A stretch of DNA of 28,709 nucleotides from JAHWJR01 sp035942035 (GCA_035942035.1 DASZDK010000036.1:1-28709); one strand, 5' to 3'. Shown: positions 1 to 7,873, numbered from the stretch's first letter. The notes: a model not told the origin generated them from the letters alone. Numbers and translations are program-made.

Positions 1-163
1 CTACTTCGCGGTGATCCCCCAGCTCACGAACGAGGAGGCCGTCAAGCTGGCGGCCAGCATCCAGCCCATCGACATGCAACACGCAGCGATCCTGCACTAC
101 GTCATGGGCGAGTACCCGGTGCCGAAGGCCTTCGCCACCACAGACATGGCCTTCACCGGCTGA
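1..163 (+). CDS. Ferritin-like domain protein, C-terminal fragment
   Basis: The gene enters from the left edge; the open frame begins at base 2 and ends with TGA at 161-163, leaving about 53 residues. The visible tail contains EEAVKLAASIQPIDMQH, then AAILHYVMGEYPVPKAF. An acidic/His helix followed by a conserved GEYPVP segment resembles the last helix of actinobacterial ferritin-like (Dps/ferritin_2-type) proteins, which are often exported. Without the N-terminus neither the diiron ligands nor a signal peptide can be checked. A hairpin directly follows the stop, so the transcript probably ends here. The family assignment rests on a short C-terminal match and is moderate at best. Confidence 0.5.
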   Translation, partial: YFAVIPQLTNEEAVKLAASIQPIDMQHAAILHYVMGEYPVPKAFATTDMAFTG

Positions 164-176
164 CGTTGTCTGACCG

Positions 177-210
177 CGGCACCGCCGGCCCCCCCCGGCG
201 GTGCCGTTCT
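177..210 (+). terminator. Hairpin terminator after the ferritin-like gene
   Basis: GGCACCGCCGG (178-188) and CCGGCGGTGCC (195-205) are perfect 11-bp inverted arms around a C6 loop. The C177-G206 pair extends the stem, and TTCT follows. The U tract is weak, as is usual in high-GC actinobacteria. It lies 14 bases after the ferritin-like stop and upstream of the cupredoxin ribosome binding site. Confidence 0.6.
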
Positions 211-234
211 CATCACCAAGGAAAGGAACCTCCA

Positions 235-630
235 ATGCTCTCCACCACCTCCACACGCGCTCGGCGCCTGCTGGTGCTCCCCTTCCTGGCTCTGGCCATG
301 GCCGCCTGCGGCGGCAACGGCGGCGGCAGCAGCGACGCCGGGCAGGCCACCCAGACCACCGGGGCCGATGAGGCCAGCTCGGCCAGCGAGGTGGTGATCG
401 AAGGCTTCGCTTTCAATCCCATGGACATCGAGGTGGCGCCGGGGACCACCGTCACCTGGACCAACCAGGACAGCGCGCCGCACACCGTGAAGGACAACGG
501 TGACTTGTTCCCGGAGAGCGAAGAGTTGGCCCAGGGAGACACCTTCGAGTTCACCTACGACACCCCCGGTGAGTACCCCTACATCTGCGGTATCCACCAG
601 TACATGAAGGGCACCGTCACCGTCTCCTGA
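235..630 (+). CDS. Plastocyanin/azurin-like cupredoxin lipoprotein
   Basis: A 131-aa secreted blue-copper protein. The ATG at 235 is chosen because AAGGAAAGGA (219-228) is a good ribosome binding site and because the N-terminus is then a lipoprotein signal: basic TRARR, the hydrophobic run LLVLPFLALAMA, then lipobox AAC, with acylated Cys at about residue 25. A low-complexity G/S/T/A linker follows. The C-terminal ~80 residues form the cupredoxin domain: EGFAFNPMDIEVAPGTTVTW, SAPHTV (His ligand) and YICGIHQYMKG, which supplies the Cys, His and Met ligands of a type 1 copper site. It probably carries electrons or binds copper on the outer face of the membrane. The gene stands alone; a metal exporter follows with its own promoter. 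Confidence 0.88.
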   Translation: MLSTTSTRARRLLVLPFLALAMAACGGNGGGSSDAGQATQTTGADEASSASEVVIEGFAFNPMDIEVAPGTTVTWTNQDSAPHTVKDNGDLFPESEELAQGDTFEFTYDTPGEYPYICGIHQYMKGTVTVS

Positions 631-645
631 CGGCGCGCCACCGCT

Positions 646-651
646 TACACT
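646..651 (+). promoter_or_regulatory. Leaderless -10 box (TACACT) for the CDF exporter
   Basis: TACACT lies 7 nt before the GTG at 659 and no Shine-Dalgarno sequence is present, so transcription would begin at or next to the start codon. The same layout recurs at five other genes in the window. Confidence 0.55.
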
Positions 652-658
652 CCCGCCC

Positions 659-1588
659 GTGGAAGGCGGCAGCCGCTCGGTCGTCGTCGCCGCCCTGATC
701 GCCAACCTCGGCATCACCGTTGCCAAGTTCGTCGGCTTCCTGGTGACCGGGGCGGCTTCCATGCTGGCCGAGACCGTGCACTCGCTGGCCGACACCGGCA
801 ATCAGGCGCTCCTGCTGTTGGGTGGCAGCCGGGCCCGCCAGCAAGCCACCCCCGAGCACCCGTTCGGCTACGGGCGCGAGCGCTACTTCTGGGCGTTCGT
901 GGTGGCCATGATCCTGTTCTCGCTGGGTGGCCTGTTCGCCATCTACGAGGGGATCGAGAAGCTCAGGCACCCCCACGAGCTGGAGTCGACCGCCGTTGCC
1001 GTCGGCATCCTCCTCGTCGCCATCGTGTTCGAGTCCTATGCCTTGCGCAAGGCCGTCCGGCATGCCAACGCCGAGCGCGGCGAGCAGTCGTGGTGGCGGT
1101 TCCTCCGCCGTTCCAAGACCCCGGAGATCCCGATCGTGCTGCTGGAGGACGCCGGCGCCCAGATCGGCCTGTTCGTGGCGCTGGCCGGTGTAGGGCTGGC
1201 CCGGCTGACGGGCGACCCCCGGTGGGACGCCGCCGGCAGTCTGACCATCGGCGTCCTGCTGGTCGTCATCGCCGTCTTCCTGGCCATCGAGATGAAGAGC
1301 CTGCTGATCGGTGAGTCGGCGAGCCCCGTCGACCAAGCGGCGATCCGCAGCACCATCGAGGCGAGCCCCCACGTCCGTCGCTTCCTTCACCTGCGCACCC
1401 AGCACCTCGGGCCTGAGGAGCTGCTGGTCGGTGCCAAGGTGCAGCTCGACGGCAACCTCACCTTCGCCCAGGTGACCGCGGCCATCAACACCATCGAGCG
1501 CCGGCTGCGGGACGCCATGCCCGAGGCACGGGTGGTCTACATCGAGCCCGACGTGGCGACCGACGCCGACGAGGCCGGCCGAGCCTGA
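659..1588 (+). CDS. Cation diffusion facilitator (CDF) family metal exporter
   Basis: A 309-aa inner-membrane cation/proton antiporter, probably exporting Zn2+ or a similar divalent metal. The start is GTG without a ribosome binding site but with a -10 box 7 nt upstream. The N-terminal two-thirds carry about six membrane segments. HSLADTGNQ in TM2 gives the HxxxD half of the transport site. In TM5 the partner motif is EDAGAQ (E in place of the more usual H), which is typical of the ZnT9-like CDF branch. EHPFGYGRERY follows TM2 as in the family. The C-terminal ~90 residues (from about SPVDQAAIR) form the cytosolic ferredoxin-like domain. The gene converges on phosphofructokinase with only 3 nt between stops. 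The exact metal cannot be read from sequence. Confidence 0.88.
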   Translation: MEGGSRSVVVAALIANLGITVAKFVGFLVTGAASMLAETVHSLADTGNQALLLLGGSRARQQATPEHPFGYGRERYFWAFVVAMILFSLGGLFAIYEGIEKLRHPHELESTAVAVGILLVAIVFESYALRKAVRHANAERGEQSWWRFLRRSKTPEIPIVLLEDAGAQIGLFVALAGVGLARLTGDPRWDAAGSLTIGVLLVVIAVFLAIEMKSLLIGESASPVDQAAIRSTIEASPHVRRFLHLRTQHLGPEELLVGAKVQLDGNLTFAQVTAAINTIERRLRDAMPEARVVYIEPDVATDADEAGRA

Positions 1589-1591
1589 CGA

Positions 1592-2626
1592 TCAGCCGAA
1601 GAAGACCTCGGCCACGCCGTGGTAGAGCTCGGGGTCGACGGTCTTCAGCTCGCCCACGGCCTCAGCCAGGGGCACCCGTGCGATGCGGTCGGCCCGCAGG
1701 GCCACCATCGACCCGAAGGCCCCGTCGTGCACGGCGTCGATGGCGGCGATGCCGAACCGGGTCGACAGCACCCGGTCGTAGGCCGTGGGGGTACCCCCTC
1801 GCTGCACATGGCCGAGAATGGTCACCCTGGTCTCGTAGCCCGTCCGTACCTCGATCTCCTCGGCCAGCACGTTGGCGATGCCGCCCAGCTTCACGTGCCC
1901 GAACTCGTCGACCTCGGTGTCCTTGAGCGCCAGTGATCCCTCCGTGGGCTGGGCGCCCTCGGCCACCACGACGATGGAGGCGTAGCGGCCCCGCTCGTGC
2001 CGCCGCGTGAGCGCCTCACACACCCGCTCGATGTCGAAGGGCTCCTCGGGGATCAGGATCGCCGTCGCTCCGCCGGCGATGCCGGCGTAGGTGGCGATGT
2101 GGCCGGCGTGGCGGCCCATGACCTCCACCACCATCACCCGGTTGTGGGACTCGGCCGTGGTGTGGAGCCGGTCGATGGCGTCGGTGGCGATCTGCACCGC
2201 GGTATGGAACCCGAAGGTCACCTCGGTGGCGGAGAGGTCGTTGTCGATGGTCTTGGGCACGCCCACCACCGGTATCCCTTCCTCGTGGTGGAGGCGATTG
2301 GCCACACCGAGGGTGTCCTCGCCGCCGATGGCCACCAGCGCATCGACGCCCAGATCGGCAAAGCTCGCCTTGAGTCGCTGCACGCCGTCGTCGACCTTGA
2401 ACGGGTTGGTGCGGGAGCTCCCGAGGACCGTGCCGCCGCGGGGCAGGGTCCCCCGCATGGTCTCGATGTCGAGGGGCATGGTCCGTCCCTCGATGGCACC
2501 CCTCCAGCCGTCGCAGAACCCGACGAGGTCGTCGCCGTAGTGGCGCTCGCCCTTGCGGACCACCGCTCGTATCACCGCGTTGAGCCCGGGGCAGTCGCCC
2601 CCGCCCGTGAGAAGAGCTACCAGCAT
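1592..2626 (-). CDS. pfp: 6-phosphofructokinase, predicted pyrophosphate-dependent
   Basis: A 344-aa glycolytic enzyme phosphorylating fructose 6-phosphate, of normal bacterial length. Motifs: LTGGGDCPGLNAVIR (phosphate-donor binding, residues 7-21), GGEDT (101-105), PKTIDND (124-130), MGRHAG and the C-terminal HVQRGGTPTAYDR. Asp at residue 104 together with Lys at 125 matches the pattern of PPi-dependent enzymes such as that of Amycolatopsis methanolica. ATP enzymes have Gly at that site (GGEGT in mycobacteria, GGDGS in E. coli). PPi use, and hence reversibility, is therefore inferred from residues rather than shown. The start is ATG with no ribosome binding site, just after a TAGGGT -10 box. 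Confidence 0.92.
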   Translation of the reverse strand: MLVALLTGGGDCPGLNAVIRAVVRKGERHYGDDLVGFCDGWRGAIEGRTMPLDIETMRGTLPRGGTVLGSSRTNPFKVDDGVQRLKASFADLGVDALVAIGGEDTLGVANRLHHEEGIPVVGVPKTIDNDLSATEVTFGFHTAVQIATDAIDRLHTTAESHNRVMVVEVMGRHAGHIATYAGIAGGATAILIPEEPFDIERVCEALTRRHERGRYASIVVVAEGAQPTEGSLALKDTEVDEFGHVKLGGIANVLAEEIEVRTGYETRVTILGHVQRGGTPTAYDRVLSTRFGIAAIDAVHDGAFGSMVALRADRIARVPLAEAVGELKTVDPELYHGVAEVFFG

Positions 2627-2632
2627 GGGCCC

Positions 2633-2638
2633 ACCCTA
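2633..2638 (-). promoter_or_regulatory. Leaderless -10 box (TAGGGT) for pfp
   Basis: On the - strand TAGGGT is followed by six bases (GGGCCC) and then the ATG of pfp at 2626. No Shine-Dalgarno sequence fits in between. Confidence 0.55.
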
Positions 2639-2669
2639 GGCCAGCGGTCGGTCGGCCTCGAACCCGGCA

Positions 2670-3248
2670 TCATCGCCCACCGTCGGTCGCCACTCGGCCG
2701 GAGAGCTCCCGCCAGCGGAGGTCGGCGATGCACGCCAGGGCCGACAGCCGGGCCAGCTCCCGGGAGCGGAATCTCCGACCGGCACGGCGGAGCACCAGCG
2801 CACGGCCCGCCGACGGCAGCGACACCCGAGCCACGTCGTCTTCGGGCGTCGGCGGCGCCGGCAGCTCGGGCTCCACCACCGCGGTGTCGGCATCGAGGGT
2901 CCGTCGGGCGGACGTCACCAGCGACTCCAGCAACGTGTCGACCGACGTCGCCTCGGTCAGGTACACAGCCGTCTCCAGGGCCTCCAGCCGGGGATCGCGT
3001 CGTCCGGACGGCGCCGGACGCACGTCGTCGACGTCGACACCGTCGACCGCCGTCACCTCTGCCACCAGCAGCTCCAGCAATGACGCGTCGGGCAGGTCGA
3101 CCACGAACTCGTCAACGGCCCGTCCGGCAGTGCGCTCGAGGATGTCGATGCCGACGATCTCGCCTCGCACGGCCCCCACGCGGCTGGCCACGAGGCCGAG
3201 CGCGCCCGGGCGATCGGGCAGCATCACCCGCACCACGAACCGCTCCAT
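2670..3248 (-). CDS. ACT domain-containing protein
   Basis: A 192-aa cytosolic protein. The ATG at 3248 (MERFVVRVML) is preferred over a start 24 nt upstream because a TAGCCT -10 box lies 8 nt before it and the ACT fold begins there. Residues 1-75 look like an ACT domain (VVRVMLPDRPGALGLVASRV, then GIDILE), a small-molecule-binding regulatory unit often specific for amino acids. The remainder (LEALETAVYLTEA onward) is an alpha/beta region resembling a degenerate GAF-like sensor, but I cannot assign it firmly. There is no catalytic domain, so a regulatory role is likely. It lies between alaC and pfp, all on the same strand. Confidence 0.7.
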   Translation of the reverse strand: MERFVVRVMLPDRPGALGLVASRVGAVRGEIVGIDILERTAGRAVDEFVVDLPDASLLELLVAEVTAVDGVDVDDVRPAPSGRRDPRLEALETAVYLTEATSVDTLLESLVTSARRTLDADTAVVEPELPAPPTPEDDVARVSLPSAGRALVLRRAGRRFRSRELARLSALACIADLRWRELSGRVATDGGR

Positions 3249-3256
3249 GGCCGGCG

Positions 3257-3262
3257 AGGCTA
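3257..3262 (-). promoter_or_regulatory. Leaderless -10 box (TAGCCT) for the ACT protein
   Basis: TAGCCT on the - strand stands 8 nt before the ATG at 3248 and inside the 46-nt gap after alaC. No ribosome binding site is visible. Confidence 0.5.
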
Positions 3263-3294
3263 GGGGCGCCACGTGAACGGCGGGTTTCGGACGG

Positions 3295-4470
3295 CTACAA
3301 CTTGGTCAGCGACCGCCGCAGGTTGCGCACCGCCTGGTTGATGCGTTGCTCGTTCTCGATGAGGGCGAAGCGCACGAAGCCGTCGCCGCCGGGACCGAAG
3401 CCCACCCCCGGAGAGGTGGCCACGTTGGCCTCCTTGACGAGATCGCTGGCGAACTCGACGGAACCCTTCTCCTGGTACGGCTCGGGGATGGGGGCCCACA
3501 CGAACATGGTCGCCTGCGGGCGAGGGACCTCCCAGCCGATGCGGGCCAGGCCGTCGCACAGGACGTCTCGTCGGGCCTGGTAGATGTCGCGCGCCTGGGC
3601 GGGGTAGTCCGCCGCCTCGTTCATGGTCACCGTGGCGGCGATCTGAATGGGCTGGAAGGTGCCGTAGTCGAGGTAGCTCTTGAGCTTGGCGAGGGCGGCC
3701 ACCATCTCGGCGTTGCCGGCCATGAACGCCACCCGCCAGCCGGCCATGGAGAAGGACTTGGTGAGGGAGTACAGCTCGACGGCCACCTCCTTGGCCCCCT
3801 CGGCCTGAAGGATGGACGGCGGTTCGTAGCCGTCGAAGCCGAGGTCGGCGTAGGCGAAGTCGTTCACCACCACCACCTCGTGCTCGCGGGCGAAGTCGAC
3901 CACCTTCTGCATGAAGTCGGCGTCGACGCAGGTGGTGGTGGGGTTGTGGGGGAACGACAGCACGATCACCCGCGGCTTGGGCCACGAGTAGCGGTAGCCC
4001 TCCACCAGGGCCTCGAAGAAGTCGGCGGCGCTGTCGCCGAGCGGTACCTGGCGCACGTCGGCGCCGGCGAAGAGCGGGCCGTAGATGTGGATGGGGTACG
4101 AGGGCGAGGGGACCAACGCGGCGTCGCCCGGCTGGAGCAGGGTCCACATCAGGTGGCTGAACCCCTCCTTGGCGCCGATGGTGTTGATCACCTCGGTCTC
4201 GGGGTCGAGGTCGACCCCGAATCGGCGGGCGTAGAGGGCAACGAGGGCCTCGCGCAGCTTGGGTAGCCCGCGGCTCAGCGAGTAGCGGTGGTTGCGGGCA
4301 TTGCGGGCGGCCTCGGCCAGCTTCTCCACGGCGATGTCAGGTGAGGCCAGGTCGGGGTTCCCGAAGGCCAGGTCGACCACGTCCTCGCCGGCCCACCGTG
4401 CCCGCTTCTTGAGGTTGTCGATGATCCCCAGGGCGTAGGGGGGCAGGTCGTTGATGCGACGGAACTCCAC
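3295..4470 (-). CDS. alaC: Alanine transaminase (AlaC-type class I aminotransferase)
   Basis: A 391-aa PLP-dependent fold-type I aminotransferase, most likely interconverting pyruvate/glutamate and alanine/2-oxoglutarate. Collinear motifs with E. coli AlaC (YfdZ) include NDLPPYALG, FGNPDLASP, GAKEGFSHLMW, PSPSYPIHIYG, FPHNPTT, NDFAYADLGFDGYEPPSI, the PLP lysine in SLTKSFSMAGWR, KSYLDYGTFQPIQ and VRFALIEN. The length is typical. The start is GTG with a TAGCGT -10 box six bases before it and no Shine-Dalgarno. The first three bases of that hexamer are the TAG stop of the upstream glucokinase gene. The next gene encodes an ACT-domain protein, which may connect to amino-acid sensing. Specificity for alanine rests on family resemblance. 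Confidence 0.87.
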   Translation of the reverse strand: MEFRRINDLPPYALGIIDNLKKRARWAGEDVVDLAFGNPDLASPDIAVEKLAEAARNARNHRYSLSRGLPKLREALVALYARRFGVDLDPETEVINTIGAKEGFSHLMWTLLQPGDAALVPSPSYPIHIYGPLFAGADVRQVPLGDSAADFFEALVEGYRYSWPKPRVIVLSFPHNPTTTCVDADFMQKVVDFAREHEVVVVNDFAYADLGFDGYEPPSILQAEGAKEVAVELYSLTKSFSMAGWRVAFMAGNAEMVAALAKLKSYLDYGTFQPIQIAATVTMNEAADYPAQARDIYQARRDVLCDGLARIGWEVPRPQATMFVWAPIPEPYQEKGSVEFASDLVKEANVATSPGVGFGPGGDGFVRFALIENEQRINQAVRNLRRSLTKL

Positions 4471-4476
4471 TCCCCG

Positions 4477-4482
4477 ACGCTA
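4477..4482 (-). promoter_or_regulatory. Leaderless -10 box (TAGCGT) for alaC, sharing the glucokinase stop codon
   Basis: TAGCGT on the - strand begins with the TAG stop codon (4482-4480) of the ROK kinase and is followed by six bases and the alaC GTG at 4470. Confidence 0.5.
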
Positions 4483-5496
4483 CCCCTCGGATGCCGCGCC
4501 GTCTCCGGGGTTTCCCGGAAGCGCTCCCGCCCGGGGGCGGGACTCCGGCGGCGGCGCCGGCTCGCGGGCCAGCAGGGCGGCGCCGATGGCGCCGGCTCGC
4601 TCCCCCAGCCGGGCGGGGACGACCTGCACGTCGGGGCGGTGATCAGGGGCCACCAGGCGATCGCGAAATGCCCGTCGCACCGGGGCGAACAGCACCTCGC
4701 CGGCCTCCACCAGGCCACCGCCGATCACGCAGCGGTCGACATCGAGGACGTGCACGAGGCTGGCCAGACCCACCGCCACCCAGGCGGCGAAGCTCTCCAC
4801 CAGCGCCGCCGCCTCGGCGTCGCCTTCGGCGGCGGCCGCCATCACATGGGCACCCGCCACCGTGGCGGCATCGCCACCGGCCAGGGCCACGAGACGGGGT
4901 GCCCGCCCGGCCCGGGCCGCCTCCCGCCCGGCGATCGACAGGGCGCTCCCTGACGCGTACCGCTCCCAGCAGCCCCGGCGACCACAGCCACACATCCGGC
5001 CCTGGGCCTCCACGACGAGATGCCCGATCTCGCCGGCGAAGCCCGACGCCCCCCGCACCAGCCTGCCGTCGGCGAGGATGCCCCCGCCGATGCCCGTACC
5101 CAGCGTGACCAGCAGGGTGTTGTCGCTGTCGGCCGCCGCCCCCACCCGGTGCTCGGCCCACAGGGCACACGTGGCGTCGTTGTCGACCTGCACGGCGAGG
5201 CCGGTGGTATCGGCCAGGGCCGGTCCCACCGGGAGCTCTACCACGCCGGGAAGGTTGGGGGCGAAGCGCAGCGTCCCGCGCCGGTCGACCAGACCGGGCA
5301 CGCCCACCCCGAGACCGCTGACCTCACCGACACCGGCCCGGAGCCGCTCGACCACGGTGAAGACGGCGGCGAGGACAGCGGGCCCGCCGGCAGGGGTGGC
5401 GACCCGCCACTCCCCCACCACCTCGGCGCCGGCGCCGAGGGCGATCCCGAGGATCTTGGTCCCACCGACATCGACCCCGATGGTCGCCCGCGGCAT
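4480..5496 (-). CDS. ROK-family glucokinase
   Basis: A 338-aa sugar kinase, probably making glucose 6-phosphate from glucose and ATP. The ATG at 5496 is chosen because IGVDVGGTKILG, the phosphate-binding motif, starts within six residues. It is followed by LGVGVPGLVD, the catalytic DNDAT segment, LVTLGTGIGGGI and the ROK zinc site: His in EIGHLVV plus the cysteines of CGCGRRGCWE. The C-terminus has IGGGLVEAG. No repressor HTH is present, so it is a kinase and not a transcription factor. The start lies 8 nt after the stop of the eRF1-like gene, so the two are probably co-transcribed. No Shine-Dalgarno is visible, suggesting translational coupling. Substrate preference among hexoses is not certain. 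Confidence 0.87.
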   Translation of the reverse strand: MPRATIGVDVGGTKILGIALGAGAEVVGEWRVATPAGGPAVLAAVFTVVERLRAGVGEVSGLGVGVPGLVDRRGTLRFAPNLPGVVELPVGPALADTTGLAVQVDNDATCALWAEHRVGAAADSDNTLLVTLGTGIGGGILADGRLVRGASGFAGEIGHLVVEAQGRMCGCGRRGCWERYASGSALSIAGREAARAGRAPRLVALAGGDAATVAGAHVMAAAAEGDAEAAALVESFAAWVAVGLASLVHVLDVDRCVIGGGLVEAGEVLFAPVRRAFRDRLVAPDHRPDVQVVPARLGERAGAIGAALLAREPAPPPESRPRAGALPGNPGDGAASEG

Positions 5497-5504
5497 CTGC
5501 GCGT

Positions 5505-6620
5505 TCAGTAGCGAAGGAGGGCGCCGATGCCGCCCAGGACGTCGAGGTCGGCGTTGCCCACGCACATCTCCACCCGGCACGACTGCGCCAGCGCCTCCTC
5601 GACCGCCTCCTCGACCACGTCGTCGACCTGGCGCATCTTGGCCTGGCACGCCGGGCAGGCGCGACCGAGGCGACCCATCCATCCACACCCGTCGCAGCGC
5701 CACCCGGGGTGGGTGAAGCCGGAGGAGACCAGCAAGGTCTCCACCCGCCGTTCGACCAGTGCCTGGAGGGTGGCGTCGAGGCCGGCGACACCTCGATGAC
5801 CGGCGCCCACGGCCTCCCGAAGGCGGACCACCACCTCGGCCTCCTTGCGCCGCTCGACAGCGGCCTCCACCTCGAGGGCGGCCTGGCGGATCTCGTCGTC
5901 ACTGGCCTGGACGGGGATGCCGCACCGGGCCACCACCCGTTCGCGCAGGTAGGGATGGAGGACCGACTCCAGCTCCGAGGCGATCTCGTCCGACGCGCCG
6001 AGCACCAGTCGCTCGAACCCCTGTTCCTGGAACACACGGAAGGCGACCCGGGCGGCCGCCCGCAGGTGCTGTTGGGCCCGAGCGGCCACGTGATCACGCA
6101 CCTGGTCCTTGGTGTAGCTGTGGTCGTCGTCGTCCCCTCGGGGCAGTTCGTCGATCATCGCCCTCGACTCGACCAGCTCGCCCAGCTCGAAGACGAACAT
6201 GCGGGCACGTTGGCGGTCGACCAGCAGGACGCCGAACCGCTCGTACTCGTCCACCACCACCTCGAGCTGGCGCACCGCGGGGGTGTGGTTGACCACGACC
6301 TGGCTGCGCACCGGCACGGGGAGCTCGACCACCCGCCAGAAGTCGTGCGCCGAGCAGGAGAACATGACCAGTCCACGCGTCCGGGAACGGTCGATGCCAC
6401 CTCGGACGTGCTGCTCGATCCGCCGCAGGTCGGCGGCCAGCGACGAGCTGCCGTTCGCCTTGGCCCTCGCCTCCCGCAAGAGCCGGTCGAGCTCACGGAG
6501 CACGTCGGCGTGGCGCACGTGGTTGGCACCGTCGACGTCGAGGTAACAACTCGTGACCAGCGCCTCCCGCCCCCGGAACGCTGCCAGCTCACGGATCTCG
6601 CGCTCGGTGATAGCGGCCAT
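5505..6620 (-). CDS. Bacterial eRF1/Vms1-like (baeRF-type) protein
   Basis: A 371-aa protein. The ATG at 6620 follows GGAGGT at good spacing. The fold resembles the middle and C-terminal domains of eukaryotic/archaeal release factor eRF1 and of Vms1/ANKZF1: VVVNHTPAVRQLEVVVDEYERFGVLLVDRQRARMF region, DDHSYTKDQVRDH helix, then RVFQEQGFERLVLGASDE. Near the C-terminus a zinc ribbon, CDGCGWMG with CPAC, is followed by VDDVVEEAVEEA and VGNADLDVLGGIGALLRY. Vms1-type proteins cleave peptidyl-tRNA on stalled ribosomes; the bacterial homologues are little characterised, so ribosome rescue is only a hypothesis. The gene lies directly upstream of glucokinase and probably shares its mRNA. Confidence 0.72.
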   Translation of the reverse strand: MAAITEREIRELAAFRGREALVTSCYLDVDGANHVRHADVLRELDRLLREARAKANGSSSLAADLRRIEQHVRGGIDRSRTRGLVMFSCSAHDFWRVVELPVPVRSQVVVNHTPAVRQLEVVVDEYERFGVLLVDRQRARMFVFELGELVESRAMIDELPRGDDDDHSYTKDQVRDHVAARAQQHLRAAARVAFRVFQEQGFERLVLGASDEIASELESVLHPYLRERVVARCGIPVQASDDEIRQAALEVEAAVERRKEAEVVVRLREAVGAGHRGVAGLDATLQALVERRVETLLVSSGFTHPGWRCDGCGWMGRLGRACPACQAKMRQVDDVVEEAVEEALAQSCRVEMCVGNADLDVLGGIGALLRY

Positions 6621-6693
6621 GGCACCTCCGTGTGATCCGGCACCGGCGAAGCTGGTCCGCCGCTGCCCCCGCTGCCCCTCGGGCTCGTCACCG

Positions 6694-6699
6694 ATGGTA
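6694..6699 (-). promoter_or_regulatory. Candidate -10 box (TACCAT) for the eRF1-like/glucokinase pair
   Basis: TACCAT on the - strand would place the start of transcription about 67 nt before the ATG at 6620, which has its own Shine-Dalgarno sequence. No clear -35 was seen, so this is tentative. Confidence 0.3.
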
Positions 6700-6745
6700 G
6701 GCCAGGCCCGTGGCCACCCGCTGCGCCGAGGGCGGTGACGGACGG

Positions 6746-7873
6746 TCACGGCCCGGTGGCGTCGGCCAGGGCCCTTCGCAGCCTGGCCGCCAGCAGGTCG
6801 TAGCCGAACTCCTCTACCGCACGACGACGGCCGGCCGCCCCCATGGCGGCCCGCCGGTCAGGATCGGCGAGCAGCCGCGCCAGGGCCTCGGCGACCTGGC
6901 CGTCGTCACGAGAACAGCGCACCACCAGCCCGGTGATGCCGTCGAGCACGGCTTCGGGCGTGCCGCCGCTTCGCCCGGCAACCGCCGGCACCCCTGCCGC
7001 CGCCGCTTCCAGGAACACGATCCCGAAGCCCTCCTGCTCCAAGCCGGCCCAACGGGTGCGGCAGGGGCTGGCGAACACGTCGGCCGCCCCGTACAGGCGG
7101 GGCAGCGACGCGTCCGGCACCGAGCCCAGCAGCCGCACCGGCGCCCGGTGGCGGGCGATCAGCCGACGGAGGGTCCGGGCCTGCCGGCCCGTACCGGCGA
7201 CGGCCACGACCAGTTGGGGGAACGCCGGGGCAAGCCGGGCGGCAGCACGGACGAGGACGTCCATCCCCTTGCGAGGGACCAGGCGGGCGACGCCCACCAC
7301 CAGTTGCGCATCGGGGGCCACGCCGAGCTCCTTCCTCGCCGCCACCCGCTGGGCCGCATCCAGTGGCCGGAACCGGTTGCCGTCCACTCCCGGGGGCACG
7401 CTGGCCTGCGGCGGCGGCGAGCCGGTCAGCCGCTGCACCTCGGCGGTCACGTAGTCGCCTCCGGTGATCACCACGGCGGCGCCTTCGACGACTCGTTGCA
7501 ACAGCGACCGGCAGCCGGGGAGCCGGGAGGGAACCACCAGCTCTGCGCCGTGGAGGACCACGGCGTAGGGCTGGCGGAGGCGGCGGCCGACCAGGCCGAG
7601 CGGGAGGGCGGGGTCGACCACGACCAGCGATGCCCCCACCTCGGTCGCCAGCTCGTCGATGCGCCGAGCCAGGGCGGGCGTGGGCAGCAGCACCGACGCC
7701 CGCTCCCGCTCCACCCGGAACCCCTGGGCGGCGTCGAACACCGCTGCGTCGGGGTGGTCGGTGGTGAGGACGGTGACCTCCTCGGGGGGCAGGCGTCGCC
7801 ACAGCTCCCAGAGGTACGACTGGATGCCGCCGACCTTGGGCGGGAAGTCGTTGGTGACGAGGAGGTGCCTCAT
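6746..7873 (-). CDS. GT4 glycosyltransferase, PimB-like mannosyltransferase
   Basis: A 375-aa GT-B fold retaining glycosyltransferase. Its N-terminus MRHLLVTNDFPPKVGGIQSY is nearly the signature of actinobacterial PimB', which adds the second mannose to phosphatidylinositol mannosides at the inner face of the membrane. Further GT4 features: VLHGAELVVPSRL acceptor loop, VPPGVDGNRFRP, VGVARLVPRKGMDVLV (sugar-nucleotide domain), GSVPDASLPRLYGAADVFASP and the EQEGFGIVFLEAAAAGVP donor-binding EX7E motif. The start is the ATG matching the family N-terminus, with no strong ribosome binding site. It lies 79 nt downstream of sepH. The exact acceptor lipid is inference; it could serve another glycolipid. 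Confidence 0.8.
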   Translation of the reverse strand: MRHLLVTNDFPPKVGGIQSYLWELWRRLPPEEVTVLTTDHPDAAVFDAAQGFRVERERASVLLPTPALARRIDELATEVGASLVVVDPALPLGLVGRRLRQPYAVVLHGAELVVPSRLPGCRSLLQRVVEGAAVVITGGDYVTAEVQRLTGSPPPQASVPPGVDGNRFRPLDAAQRVAARKELGVAPDAQLVVGVARLVPRKGMDVLVRAAARLAPAFPQLVVAVAGTGRQARTLRRLIARHRAPVRLLGSVPDASLPRLYGAADVFASPCRTRWAGLEQEGFGIVFLEAAAAGVPAVAGRSGGTPEAVLDGITGLVVRCSRDDGQVAEALARLLADPDRRAAMGAAGRRRAVEEFGYDLLAARLRRALADATGP

